This document shows, piece after piece, positions 1 through 6,256 of a stretch of DNA of 6,578 nt. Position 1 is the stretch's first letter, and each line of letters starts with the position of its first letter. The notes under the pieces were generated by a model. It was not told where the DNA came from. It did no database searches and saw only the letters and a list, made by a program, of their open reading frames with translations. The position numbers were made by a program, and so were the translations under genes. Source of the stretch: Myxococcales bacterium (GTDB taxonomy: Bacteria > Myxococcota > Polyangia > Fen-1088); NCBI GenBank assembly GCA_003159055.1, contig PMLH01000506.1:1-6578 (forward strand). The letters run 5' to 3'.

Positions 1-239
1 TGGCAAAGTCATATTCCGACTCGGTCCAATCAGGCGCAGTCTTCAACCCGAACATCGACGAACGCGGAAAGCTGTACGACAATCTGCAATGGGTGGGCTA
101 CGGCGTCGGCGCGGGATTGATCGCCACGGGAGCGGTTCTCTACGGAATCGGCGCCGTAACCGGCAGCAGGGGACGTGTCGCGCTTGCGCCGACGGCACTG
201 CCGAGCGGCGCCGGTATTTCCGCAAGGGGGACTTTCTAG
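1..239 (+). CDS. C-terminal end of a membrane-anchored envelope protein (5' end outside window)
   Basis: The frame is open from the window edge to TAG at 237-239, giving the last 78 residues. It contains a hydrophobic, Gly/Ala-rich helix (about residues 30-54, starting WVGYGVGAGLIATG) preceded by a polar stretch and followed by an Arg-flanked tail with VALAPTALPSG and ending ISARGTF. From general knowledge, a single C-terminal membrane helix followed by a VALAP...G-F tail is common at the end of myxobacterial TPR- or PEGA-type envelope proteins; that family assignment is inference because the diagnostic domains lie upstream of the window. The stop overlaps the GTG start of the next gene by one base, so the two are probably co-transcribed and translationally coupled. 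The coding nature is well supported by composition and by the coupled ribosome-binding site; the function is not known. Confidence 0.7.
   Translation, partial: AKSYSDSVQSGAVFNPNIDERGKLYDNLQWVGYGVGAGLIATGAVLYGIGAVTGSRGRVALAPTALPSGAGISARGTF
224..230 (+). promoter_or_regulatory. Ribosome binding site for the GTG start at 239
   Basis: The purine run AAGGGGG ends 8 bases before the GTG at 239-241. It lies inside the 3' end of the preceding gene. It favours this GTG, which overlaps the upstream TAG, over the upstream in-frame start at 89 and over the ATG at 260. Confidence 0.7.
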
Positions 240-1219
240 TGACGACGCGCAACTGGAGGATGGGCGGGATCGCTTTCGCGGCAATCGCGATGGCCTGCGC
301 CTACGATCCGCACCCGAACGACGGCGAGCAAGAGTGCTATGGCCCGCAGAAAAAGTGCCCGGACGGGTATGTCTGTCAATTCGACCGCATGTGCTGGACG
401 ATTGGCCATAGTCCTGCGGTTTCGCCTGGCACGGGTGGCATCATCACCATCGGCGTCGGCGGCACCCCGAGCGTGGGTAGCACGATCGGTAGCGGCGGAA
501 TCGTGGGCTATGGTGGCAGCCAGATAACAGGAAGCGTCATCGGCTACGGCGGCGTCGCGGGTCATGGCGGCGTGGTCGTGGCGAGCGGCGGAGGCTCGAC
601 TGGGCTTGGCGGAACCACCACGCCGCCCAATACTGGCACCGTGATGACGATCTCGAACCACCAGGCCCAGGGGGCGATGACGGGCTATGGCTGGGTGGCC
701 ATGGGAGCGCTCGACTCCGTCGACGACCCCACCTGCAACTCGCCACTCGGGCCGATCACCAACGGCATGACCTGTGACGATACCGCCTGGTCGAGCCCAA
801 CCGCCTATTGCATGACCGGTTCAACCCGGGCATTGCCCACGCCGACGAGCGACAGCGACTATGCCCAGAACTGGGGCATCCAGCTTTCCATCAATGCAAC
901 GCCAGGGAACCCCGGGGGGCCTTTGGGCCAATCGTTTTCGGCCCTTACGGTGTCGATGACGGGAAGCCCATCGACTGGCATCCGTGTGCTCGTGCATCGA
1001 ATAAGCGACGCTTCCGGCGCGAACTATTGTGCTTCATGGAGCCCCGGGACCGCGATTCCGTTCACCTCATTCAACACGACCTGCTGGAACAGCCTCGGCA
1101 AGTATCTCACCCCCACCGACGTCGCAACCATCGATCAGATCGGCGTGCAGGTCTATTCGGACAGCGTCCCCATCTCAGTCAAGAACCTCTGCGTCACCGG
1201 TATCACCTTCGCCAGGTGA
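239..1219 (+). CDS. Putative lipoprotein with Cys motif, Gly-rich linker and C-terminal beta-rich domain
   Basis: I chose GTG 239 because it has a strong ribosome-binding site, overlaps the upstream stop, and gives a signal peptide; the frame extends further upstream but only inside the previous gene. The product is 326 residues. Residues 1-20 form a signal sequence ending AIAMAC; the -3 residue is Ala rather than Leu, so lipidation at Cys20 is likely but not certain. Residues 33-52 hold four cysteines in a C-x6-C-x5-C-x5-C array including CPDGYVC, a small motif often seen after the lipobox in myxobacterial surface proteins. Residues 64-125 are a Gly-Gly linker with units such as IVGYGG and VAGHGG. 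Residues 130-326 look like a beta-sandwich, possibly galactose-binding or carbohydrate-binding in fold, with several Cys likely to form disulfides; this is inference. It is followed 32 bases later by the Cys-rich secreted gene. The specific function is unknown. Confidence 0.8.
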   Translation: MTTRNWRMGGIAFAAIAMACAYDPHPNDGEQECYGPQKKCPDGYVCQFDRMCWTIGHSPAVSPGTGGIITIGVGGTPSVGSTIGSGGIVGYGGSQITGSVIGYGGVAGHGGVVVASGGGSTGLGGTTTPPNTGTVMTISNHQAQGAMTGYGWVAMGALDSVDDPTCNSPLGPITNGMTCDDTAWSSPTAYCMTGSTRALPTPTSDSDYAQNWGIQLSINATPGNPGGPLGQSFSALTVSMTGSPSTGIRVLVHRISDASGANYCASWSPGTAIPFTSFNTTCWNSLGKYLTPTDVATIDQIGVQVYSDSVPISVKNLCVTGITFAR

Positions 1220-1230
1220 CAAAGAGGAAG

Positions 1231-1240
1231 AAGGAAGAGG
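1231..1240 (+). promoter_or_regulatory. Purine-rich ribosome binding region for the gene at 1252
   Basis: A run of A and G bases from 1221 to 1242 contains AAGGAAGAGG at 1231-1240, 11 bases before ATG 1252. The spacing is slightly long, but this is the only purine-rich site nearby. It supports ATG 1252 over the upstream in-frame start at 808, which would overlap the previous gene by more than 400 bases. Confidence 0.5.
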
Positions 1241-1251
1241 AACGACAGACA

Positions 1252-1761
1252 ATGAACAAGCTAGTTGCACAACTGGTCCTTTGCGCCGCGCTCGTGCTGC
1301 CTTCGGCCACCTCGCGGGTTGCTCGCGCCGACAAGCGGCCAACCAACGCATGCGGTTGCTACGGCGAGATCAATGCCTGCTTCTGCGAGAAGCAGGCGAA
1401 ATGTGGCTGTCCCGGCGAGTGCGAGCCCAAGGGCTGCGAGGAAGAACGACAAAAAAAGCTGCAGAAGGAAATCGAAGAAGAAACCAAGAAGGCCAGGGAA
1501 GCGGAAAAGGCCCAGCTGGAAAAGGCCCAGGCTAAAGCCAAGGAACAGGCCACGTCGACGAAGACCGATGACGACGCGGACGACGCGGCCGGGTCGGAGA
1601 AGGCAAAGGAGAAAGCCAAGGGCCACGCAAGCAAGGCCCCGGCTGTCCGCAAGATGACGTCCGCCCAGAAGAAGCAACTGCAGAAGCTGATTGATGCGTT
1701 CCTGGTCGAGCACCCGGATGCTGGCCCACGAAGCTTGGCCGAAGTACGCAAGGACCTGTAG
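1252..1761 (+). CDS. Secreted Cys-rich, Lys/Glu-rich protein of unknown function
   Basis: The product is 169 residues. Residues 1-26 form a classical signal peptide (MNKLVAQLVLCAALVL...) with a likely signal peptidase I site after ARA, so the mature protein starts near Asp27. Residues 34-62 carry eight cysteines spaced C-x-C-x6-C-x-C-x5-C-x-C-x3-C-x4-C, that is three CxC pairs plus two single cysteines. Residues 63-115 are very rich in Lys, Glu, Ala and Gln and should form a charged helix or coiled coil. An acidic patch (TDDDADDAAG) and another Lys/Ala-rich stretch follow. The last 35 residues (TSAQKKQLQKLIDAFLVEHP...) look like a small helical module. It lies 32 bases after the lipoprotein gene and before a hairpin, so it is probably the last gene of the rightward operon. 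The Cys cluster could bind metal or form disulfides; no named family is recognised. Confidence 0.82.
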   Translation: MNKLVAQLVLCAALVLPSATSRVARADKRPTNACGCYGEINACFCEKQAKCGCPGECEPKGCEEERQKKLQKEIEEETKKAREAEKAQLEKAQAKAKEQATSTKTDDDADDAAGSEKAKEKAKGHASKAPAVRKMTSAQKKQLQKLIDAFLVEHPDAGPRSLAEVRKDL

Positions 1762-1772
1762 AGAGCCGAATC

Positions 1773-1798
1773 CGCCGGGCGCTCGTCAACGCCCGGCG
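1773..1798. terminator. Perfect 9-bp GC hairpin between convergent genes
   Basis: The arms CGCCGGGCG (1773-1781) and CGCCCGGCG (1790-1798) are perfectly complementary around an 8-base loop. The hairpin begins 12 bases after the stop at 1761 and lies 37 bases before the convergent stop at 1835, so it could serve both strands. There is no T-run on either side, so it may be a Rho-independent-like hairpin without a U-tract or simply a 3'-end stabiliser. Confidence 0.55.
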
Positions 1799-1834
1799 AG
1801 AACACCTGGCCAGCGCCCCGGGCTGCTAAACGCC

Positions 1835-2539
1835 CTAAACACCGTCGATGGCCGGGCTCGCGTCGAGCGAGCTTGGCCGCACGTCCAGATCGAGCGACAG
1901 GTCGTAGACCCCAGCCGCATCAATCCCGCCCAAGGCCTCGGACGAAAGATCGACGGCCATCGGCAAGTCCGACAAACCACCGGACAAGACGTCAATCGCG
2001 CTCGCATCGATGGCCATGTCCGCAGCGTCCGCGGCTGGCTTGCTGTCGAACACCGGGCCTCCGTCGAGCCCGGGCGCCGGCGTGATGTCGTAGGAAAACA
2101 GCGGCGACGGGAAAGCCCAGGTACAACCCTGCATCGTATCGAAGCTGCCTTTGGCGTTGAGAACCACGTGCCCAGGGGCATAAGCCCATCTATCGATGAC
2201 CAGTTGATAGATGACGTTGCTGCCCGAAAGGGTGGTTTGGAACTTGGGATCAGCAGGTGTCGAAAGGCCGGCGGTGTGTCCGTCCCCGTAGACCAACTGG
2301 AAGCTGCGATAGTCGGCAGGCGCGCCGAGCACCGTGAAGCTGTGAACGATCGTCTGGTTGACCACGCTGGCATCCTTGGCCGGTTTCAGACTGCTCAAAG
2401 TCAGAATTCCGGGAGCCTCGTGGGTTCCACAGACGGCGCTGTCTGCTCCCACGCCCTGCCCGCCACCGTCGCCGCAGCCGACAAGCAGCGCAGAAAGCAT
2501 CAACCCATGGAAAAGCAGAGGCCGGTTCGGGCTCGTCAT
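1835..2539 (-). CDS. Lipoprotein with Ig-like middle domain and Asp-rich C-terminal tail
   Basis: I chose the ATG at 2539 because it gives a canonical 22-residue lipoprotein signal: basic start MTSPNR, hydrophobic core, and lipobox LVGC with Cys22. A GTG at 2572 in the same frame has a better ribosome-binding site (AAGGG) but would add an atypical His-rich leader. The product is 234 residues. After the lipobox comes a short Gly/Asp linker (GDGGGQG). Residues about 37-150 contain alternating hydrophobic strands (LSSLKPAKDASVVNQTIVH and later), suggesting an Ig-like beta-sandwich. The last 81 residues carry 14 Asp and 1 Glu against 1 Lys and 1 Arg, spaced mostly every 4 to 6 residues. The gene starts 65 bases after the stop of the upstream 544-residue lipoprotein gene, so co-transcription is possible. 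No named family is recognised; surface location is inferred from the signal. Confidence 0.78.
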   Translation of the reverse strand: MTSPNRPLLFHGLMLSALLVGCGDGGGQGVGADSAVCGTHEAPGILTLSSLKPAKDASVVNQTIVHSFTVLGAPADYRSFQLVYGDGHTAGLSTPADPKFQTTLSGSNVIYQLVIDRWAYAPGHVVLNAKGSFDTMQGCTWAFPSPLFSYDITPAPGLDGGPVFDSKPAADAADMAIDASAIDVLSGGLSDLPMAVDLSSEALGGIDAAGVYDLSLDLDVRPSSLDASPAIDGV

Positions 2540-2604
2540 TTCGGCACCATAGCAATGCAGCGGGTGGTGCACAAGCTGCTGCCCTTGACCGATCCTCTGT
2601 CAGC

Positions 2605-4239
2605 TCAATCCGAGCACGGCATGACCCGTGCGACCTGGATGGTGCTCGATGCCGAACCCACCGAGGCCCAGGCCACGCTGCCGTCGGGGAACGCCTTGAA
2701 CGACTGCCAAGGGTGGTCGGGCACCCCGATGCTGAACTGCGAGCCGACGGGGGCGCCGGAGCCAGCGTCGTACACTTGCGCCGCCAACGACGAGCCCGAT
2801 TTCCACGTCAGGAGCATGCGGCTCGGCCCGTAGGAAACCAAGTGCGGGTTCTGACTGGTCCCGGCCGTGGTGACGGTCTTGTCGGAGGCTCCGGTGGTGA
2901 AGTGCTCCAGCTTGATGCTTGCCTGATAGCTCCACGCCACCCAGTAGCCAGTGTCGCTCGCGTTGACGACATCGCCCCCGAACAGCGTGTTGTCGCAGGT
3001 GGCGGTTGTGATGGTCTGGTAGTTGGGCGAGCGGGCGATGCGACAGTTGTTGTCGGTGGCACAGACCGTGACGAAGTGATTGGTACGCGAATCCCACACC
3101 ATGCGGGCGGTCCAGCTGTGGCTGCACCCGAGGTCGAAGCTGTCGTGACCGCTGAGGATGGTTCCCGTCGGCCCGACCACCTTCATGCGGTCGCCCTCGT
3201 GAATGTCGACCTTGCCGGCGCCGGCGCTGCACGAATTGTTGCTCACACTGATGGCGTCGCAGAAGTAGGCCGCGTAGTTGGTCCCGTCATACGCCAGCCG
3301 GCCGTGATGCTGGTACCACCACACGAAGTAGTTGTAGCCGCTGCCGGCGCTGTACCCTGGGTTGGTCGCGCTCGCCGAGTCGAGCCTAGTCGCCCACTGC
3401 TCGGCCCCGGCGCAGTCGAATCGCACCATGGTCGTGTCGTAGCAACCCGGGCGATCACTCGGGAGCACGCACAGGTTGTTGACGTCGCCGCAGTGCTGAG
3501 CATCGGGTCCGCCCTGACCGTCGCGGGTGAGGACGATGACGCCGCCGTTGGCGTCGGCCGCGAGGTCTTGGAAATCGTGCGCTTCCAACGTGAACGGCGT
3601 GCCGACCAAATTGTCGTCGCAGCCGAGCTCGCCGATGTGCACGTGGCTGGCCGTGCTGCTGCCGTAGTGGGAATAGCCGGTCATCCACGCAATCAGCGAT
3701 CCGCCGCCCGGCTTGGCCGCGATGGCGAGCGGAATGTTGTAGGTCTCGTCGGTCGAATAGCTGAGCGCCGATCCCAAGTTGACCTGGGTGATGCGCACTT
3801 GCGGTGGCGAGCACGAGGTTGGCGCCGGGGCGACGCAACTGCCCGGACAATTGCCAGTCACCGTGCTGGGAATGGTGCTGCCGCCCACGCCCGTCACTCC
3901 GCCCGCGCCGGTCTGGCCGCCTGAAAACACCCCCCCACCGCCGCTGCTGCGTGCGCCTCCCGATCCCGTCGCTCCGCCCGTGCCCTCGGAGCCCCCTGCG
4001 CTCTTCACCCCGCCCGACGCCACCGTTCCACCCGAACCTGGAGCGCCGCCCGAGCTCGCCCTTCCCCCTGACCCAGGCACGCCGCCCGAGCTTTGAGCAC
4101 CGCCCGTGCGCACCACCCCGCCCGACCCCGGCGCACCGCCCCCCGCAGGCCCGCCGCCGCTTGAATGGAGGCAGCTGACCAGGAGGCCCAAGGTTTCCAC
4201 CAGCGCGAGACGCACTGCCAGTCCTGATCGTGGAGTCAT
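2605..4239 (-). CDS. Large lipoprotein with X4-Gly-Gly hexapeptide stalk and Cys-rich beta-propeller-like domain
   Basis: The product is 544 residues from ATG 4239. The signal ends in lipobox LVSC at Cys23; the hydrophobic core contains a Glu at position 15, which is unusual. Residues 24-120 form a stalk of 16 tandem units ending in Gly-Gly. A short Cys segment follows (NCPGSC at 130-135 and Cys143). The remaining 400 residues contain repeated short strand patterns such as AADANGGVIVLTRDG, RMVWDSRTNHFVTVC and GPSRMLLTWKSG, each pairing a hydrophobic strand with a turn and another strand. This resembles blades of a beta-propeller, with many cysteines suited to disulfides outside the cytoplasm; the fold is inference. 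Composition and length make coding certain. The gene lies 81 bases downstream of the SIR2-like gene on the same strand and 65 bases upstream of the smaller lipoprotein. Function is unknown; a cell-surface binding role is plausible. Confidence 0.85.
   Translation of the reverse strand: MTPRSGLAVRLALVETLGLLVSCLHSSGGGPAGGGAPGSGGVVRTGGAQSSGGVPGSGGRASSGGAPGSGGTVASGGVKSAGGSEGTGGATGSGGARSSGGGGVFSGGQTGAGGVTGVGGSTIPSTVTGNCPGSCVAPAPTSCSPPQVRITQVNLGSALSYSTDETYNIPLAIAAKPGGGSLIAWMTGYSHYGSSTASHVHIGELGCDDNLVGTPFTLEAHDFQDLAADANGGVIVLTRDGQGGPDAQHCGDVNNLCVLPSDRPGCYDTTMVRFDCAGAEQWATRLDSASATNPGYSAGSGYNYFVWWYQHHGRLAYDGTNYAAYFCDAISVSNNSCSAGAGKVDIHEGDRMKVVGPTGTILSGHDSFDLGCSHSWTARMVWDSRTNHFVTVCATDNNCRIARSPNYQTITTATCDNTLFGGDVVNASDTGYWVAWSYQASIKLEHFTTGASDKTVTTAGTSQNPHLVSYGPSRMLLTWKSGSSLAAQVYDAGSGAPVGSQFSIGVPDHPWQSFKAFPDGSVAWASVGSASSTIQVARVMPCSD
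3880..4170 (-). repeat. Hexapeptide-coding tandem repeat (X4-Gly-Gly) within lipoprotein gene
   Basis: Residues 24-120 of the 544-residue lipoprotein read as 16 consecutive units ending in Gly-Gly: for example APGSGG, VVRTGG, AQSSGG, VPGSGG, RASSGG, APGSGG, TVASGG, VKSAGG. All are six residues except one seven-residue unit at 102-108. The array starts directly after the lipidated Cys23, so it should act as a flexible spacer between the membrane and the folded domain. At DNA level the period is 18 bases, visible on the plus strand as repeated CCGCCCGA-type blocks, but the copies are degenerate. Confidence 0.75.
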
Positions 4240-4320
4240 GCGGTCACACCCACGGCCAAGAGTGTATCACCGCGTGCGCGGATCGGGCTTTGATGGATGG
4301 CTATCACGCTGCGCCGCCGC

Positions 4321-5496
4321 TCAGCTGGGCGACGAAACCCGCTCCAGGTAGATCGTTGCCGACGCCGGCACCAGCTCGACCTGGGCGGACAGCGGCTGCA
4401 GGAACGGTGGAACCTGGGCGATGCCGGGTATTACGATTTCCAGGTGGTGGGCGGCGCTCGCCTGCAGCCACGCGTGGACGATTTCGTTCACATCGTCGTC
4501 GCTCATGCTGCATCCGACGGCGACCAGGCGCTCGACCTCGACGAGGCTGGCGCGGAAGTATTCCAGCCAGCGCCGCTGCATCAGCTGGGGATAGGGGTCA
4601 GTCAGTCGCGCCGAGCCGGCGAGCAGCGTGCGGCCGAGGACCTGGGGCCGGTTCTCGGCATCAATGTAGGGAATCTGGTTGGTCAGCGCCAACGCATCGG
4701 GGACCACGCTCGAGACCAGGTTCGCGTCGAGCAGCCCTTCGTTGGCGATTTGCAGGGCATCGATGATGGCGTCGAAGGTGTCTTCGCTTGGCAAGAGGCG
4801 AATCAAGTCCCGGCCGTCGCCAAAGGTGAACACATCCAGCGCGCCGTGCAGCTTGAGCAAGTTGATGCCCGGCCAGCCGGTCTTGAAGAAGCCGAGTTGC
4901 CCGCTCGCCATTTCCGCATTGGTCAGCAAGGTGGCCGCGAGCGCCGCAATCGGCTGCCCGGCTGCATTTCGGCATGGCAGCGCCACGCGCCGCTCGGGAA
5001 AGCCGCAGCTCACGTCGATGCCGAAGAGCGCGGCGATGCACTCGACCAGCACATCGTGATTCAGCGAAAAGATCCACAACGGCCGGTTGGCCTTCGCCAA
5101 GTGAGCCAGCCCCTCGAAATACTGCAAGCCCTCGCGGTACGAGTCGCGCCGCTCGACCTGGCGGCGGTAGAGCATCTGATACACGAGCTGCGCCAGCCAC
5201 GCGTAAAGCCCGTGGTACGCGCGCGCGTGCCCCTCCCGTGCGTCTTCCAGATACTGCGACTCCAGGTGCTTCAGCAGCGCCTCGTAGTCGAAATCCTCCG
5301 GCGCCAACCTGCCCGCAACGTCCTCGATGACCTCGTCGGGGTGGCCGAATCCACGCGCGCGCCAAGTCGCATTCAGCCGGCGCAGCGAATCCGGATTCAG
5401 CCAGGCCAGCAGCTCGGCATTGACGTCCGCGCGCAGGGGCATGCCCAGCTCGCGAGAAGCGCCTGCCCCAAGCAGTAGAGCGGTCAGCACGGCCAC
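4321..5496 (-). CDS. SIR2-like domain protein, predicted NAD-consuming enzyme
   Basis: The product is 391 residues and appears to be a single SIR2-like domain. The NAD-binding signature GAGAS is at residues 10-14, followed by ELGMPL. SLNHD at 144-148 matches the T-x-N-[YH]-D motif, with Asn146 as the predicted catalytic Asn. KLHG at 215-218 supplies the predicted catalytic His217. GCSMSDDD at 328-335, followed by VNEIV, matches the late G-x-S-x-x-D-x-D motif of SIR2-like proteins. In characterised bacterial defence proteins such as ThsA and DSR2, this Asn/His pair supports NAD hydrolysis, so NADase activity is a reasonable inference; deacetylase activity is less likely because the classical zinc Cys pairs are not evident. 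An in-frame TAG lies two codons upstream of GTG 5496, so the start must be GTG 5496 or GTG 5490; the next ATG would delete GAGAS. The ribosome-binding site is weak. It is divergent from the lipoprotein at 5654, and no known SIR2 defence partner is adjacent within the window. Confidence 0.88.
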   Translation of the reverse strand: MAVLTALLLGAGASRELGMPLRADVNAELLAWLNPDSLRRLNATWRARGFGHPDEVIEDVAGRLAPEDFDYEALLKHLESQYLEDAREGHARAYHGLYAWLAQLVYQMLYRRQVERRDSYREGLQYFEGLAHLAKANRPLWIFSLNHDVLVECIAALFGIDVSCGFPERRVALPCRNAAGQPIAALAATLLTNAEMASGQLGFFKTGWPGINLLKLHGALDVFTFGDGRDLIRLLPSEDTFDAIIDALQIANEGLLDANLVSSVVPDALALTNQIPYIDAENRPQVLGRTLLAGSARLTDPYPQLMQRRWLEYFRASLVEVERLVAVGCSMSDDDVNEIVHAWLQASAAHHLEIVIPGIAQVPPFLQPLSAQVELVPASATIYLERVSSPS

Positions 5497-5551
5497 AGAC
5501 TAGTACGGCCTGCCCGAAGTTCATAGCCGGTTCCCGCTTGACCCTGCGGAG

Positions 5552-5587
5552 ACCGGAACCGAAACCGGAACCGAAACCGAAACCGGC
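5552..5587. repeat. Hexanucleotide tandem repeat (ACCGRA) in divergent intergenic region
   Basis: Six consecutive 6-base units lie between the SIR2-like gene and the divergent lipoprotein gene: ACCGGA, ACCGAA, ACCGGA, ACCGAA, ACCGAA, ACCGGC. The motif continues less regularly in a 9-bp direct repeat ACCGGCTTC at 5589-5597 and 5602-5610. An inverted copy CGGTTCC at 5528-5534 can pair with GGAACCG at 5555-5561 or 5567-5573. The 157-bp gap must hold the promoters of both divergent genes, but I see no convincing -35/-10 pair. Confidence 0.75.
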
Positions 5588-5653
5588 CACCGGCTTCGAC
5601 AACCGGCTTCAGGGCTCTGGCGCCTCGCCCTCTGAAATGACAAGCTTGCGCCC

Positions 5654-6256
5654 ATGACCAAGACGCCCTTATCCTCACTGACGACGAACATGAGACTCGG
5701 ACTTGTCGGAACCTTGGCGCTACTGGGAGTGACCTCGGGCTGCGGAACAACCATCGGCCTGACCTCGGATCGCTTCACGCCACAGTTCGATCCTGCGCCG
5801 CTCGCCAACTACCGTGGCAAGGCGATTGTGATCCACAACTTCGCAAACGCCGACAACGACACCAGCTTCTTTCTGTACCCGGGCAATGGACGACGCTACG
5901 GCGGTCCCGTGTTGACGTCGTATTTCTGGTACTGCTTCAAATCCGCGTTCACAAAGCTGGGCGTGAACGTGCTCGAGGAAGGCCAGTCCCCGGCCGGCAC
6001 GCCAGCCCTAGACGTGACGCTGGTTCATATCGCCGAGGCGGCGTTCAAGGTCAATGTCACCGTGGCGGGCGTGACCGGACAGCCGCCCTTGCAGAAGACC
6101 TACGAGGTCGCTGGCCCGCCGATCACCGACGCACAACCTCCGACGCTGGAGAGTCGTGCCTATCAGATGGTGTCCGCACTCTTCCTCGCCATGGTCTCCG
6201 ATCCCCTGTTCCAAGCGCTGGTCGCGCCACAAAGCAGCAGCCCCTCACCCTCCTGA
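5654..6256 (+). CDS. Putative lipoprotein of unknown function
   Basis: The product is 200 residues. From ATG 5654 the signal is 29 residues long and ends in TSGC, making Cys30 the likely lipidated residue; starting at the internal ATG 5690 would give a compact 17-residue signal (MRLGLVGTLALLGVTSG) that is equally plausible. Neither start has a good ribosome-binding site. The mature part begins with a short linker, then a strand (KAIVIHNF at about 56-63), an aromatic segment (TSYFWYCFKSAF), a further strand pair (ALDVTLVHI and FKVNVTVAG) and a terminal helix near AYQMVSALFLAMV. This alternating pattern resembles small periplasmic lipoproteins of the YajG/PqiC/LptE kind in broad outline only; I do not recognise the family. 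It ends in a Ser/Pro-rich tail. It is transcribed away from the SIR2-like gene and toward the GltD-like gene, and its stop lies within the left arm of a long hairpin. Confidence 0.78.
   Translation: MTKTPLSSLTTNMRLGLVGTLALLGVTSGCGTTIGLTSDRFTPQFDPAPLANYRGKAIVIHNFANADNDTSFFLYPGNGRRYGGPVLTSYFWYCFKSAFTKLGVNVLEEGQSPAGTPALDVTLVHIAEAAFKVNVTVAGVTGQPPLQKTYEVAGPPITDAQPPTLESRAYQMVSALFLAMVSDPLFQALVAPQSSSPSPS

Noticed and set aside
1691..2833. A 380-codon plus-strand open frame spanning the convergent terminator and the Asp-rich lipoprotein.
   Set aside because: It overlaps three genes and the hairpin, is Arg-rich without domains, and has no credible start.
2713..3924. A 403-codon open frame on the plus strand opposite the 544-residue lipoprotein.
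   Set aside because: Its Val/Ala/Arg-rich product is typical of antisense reading in GC-rich DNA, while the minus-strand frame has a lipobox and structured domain.
4270..4281. A short dyad CCGCG-TG-CGCGG before the 544-residue lipoprotein gene, considered as an operator.
   Set aside because: Five-base GC arms are expected often in DNA of this composition and no promoter elements could be placed around it.
4297..5478. A 393-codon open frame on the plus strand opposite the SIR2-like gene.
   Set aside because: It is the antisense shadow of a GC-rich gene; the minus-strand product has clear SIR2 motifs, and the plus-strand frame shows no recognisable domain, signal or ribosome-binding site.
5538..5566. 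TTGACC at 5538-5543 considered as a -35 element for the lipoprotein gene at 5654.
   Set aside because: At the expected 17-base spacing the sequence is GAAACC, which is not a -10 element.
4661..5602. A 313-codon minus-strand frame starting upstream of the SIR2-like gene, considered as an alternative N-terminus through a frameshift.
   Set aside because: The SIR2 frame already begins just before its GAGAS motif as in other family members, and the upstream residues derive from the ACCGRA repeat (Gly/Phe/Ser-rich), so no frameshift is needed.
5637..5657. A six-codon open frame (MTSLRP) whose stop overlaps the ATG at 5654 as ATGA, considered as a regulatory leader peptide.
   Set aside because: There is no ribosome-binding site before it and such short frames arise easily by chance.
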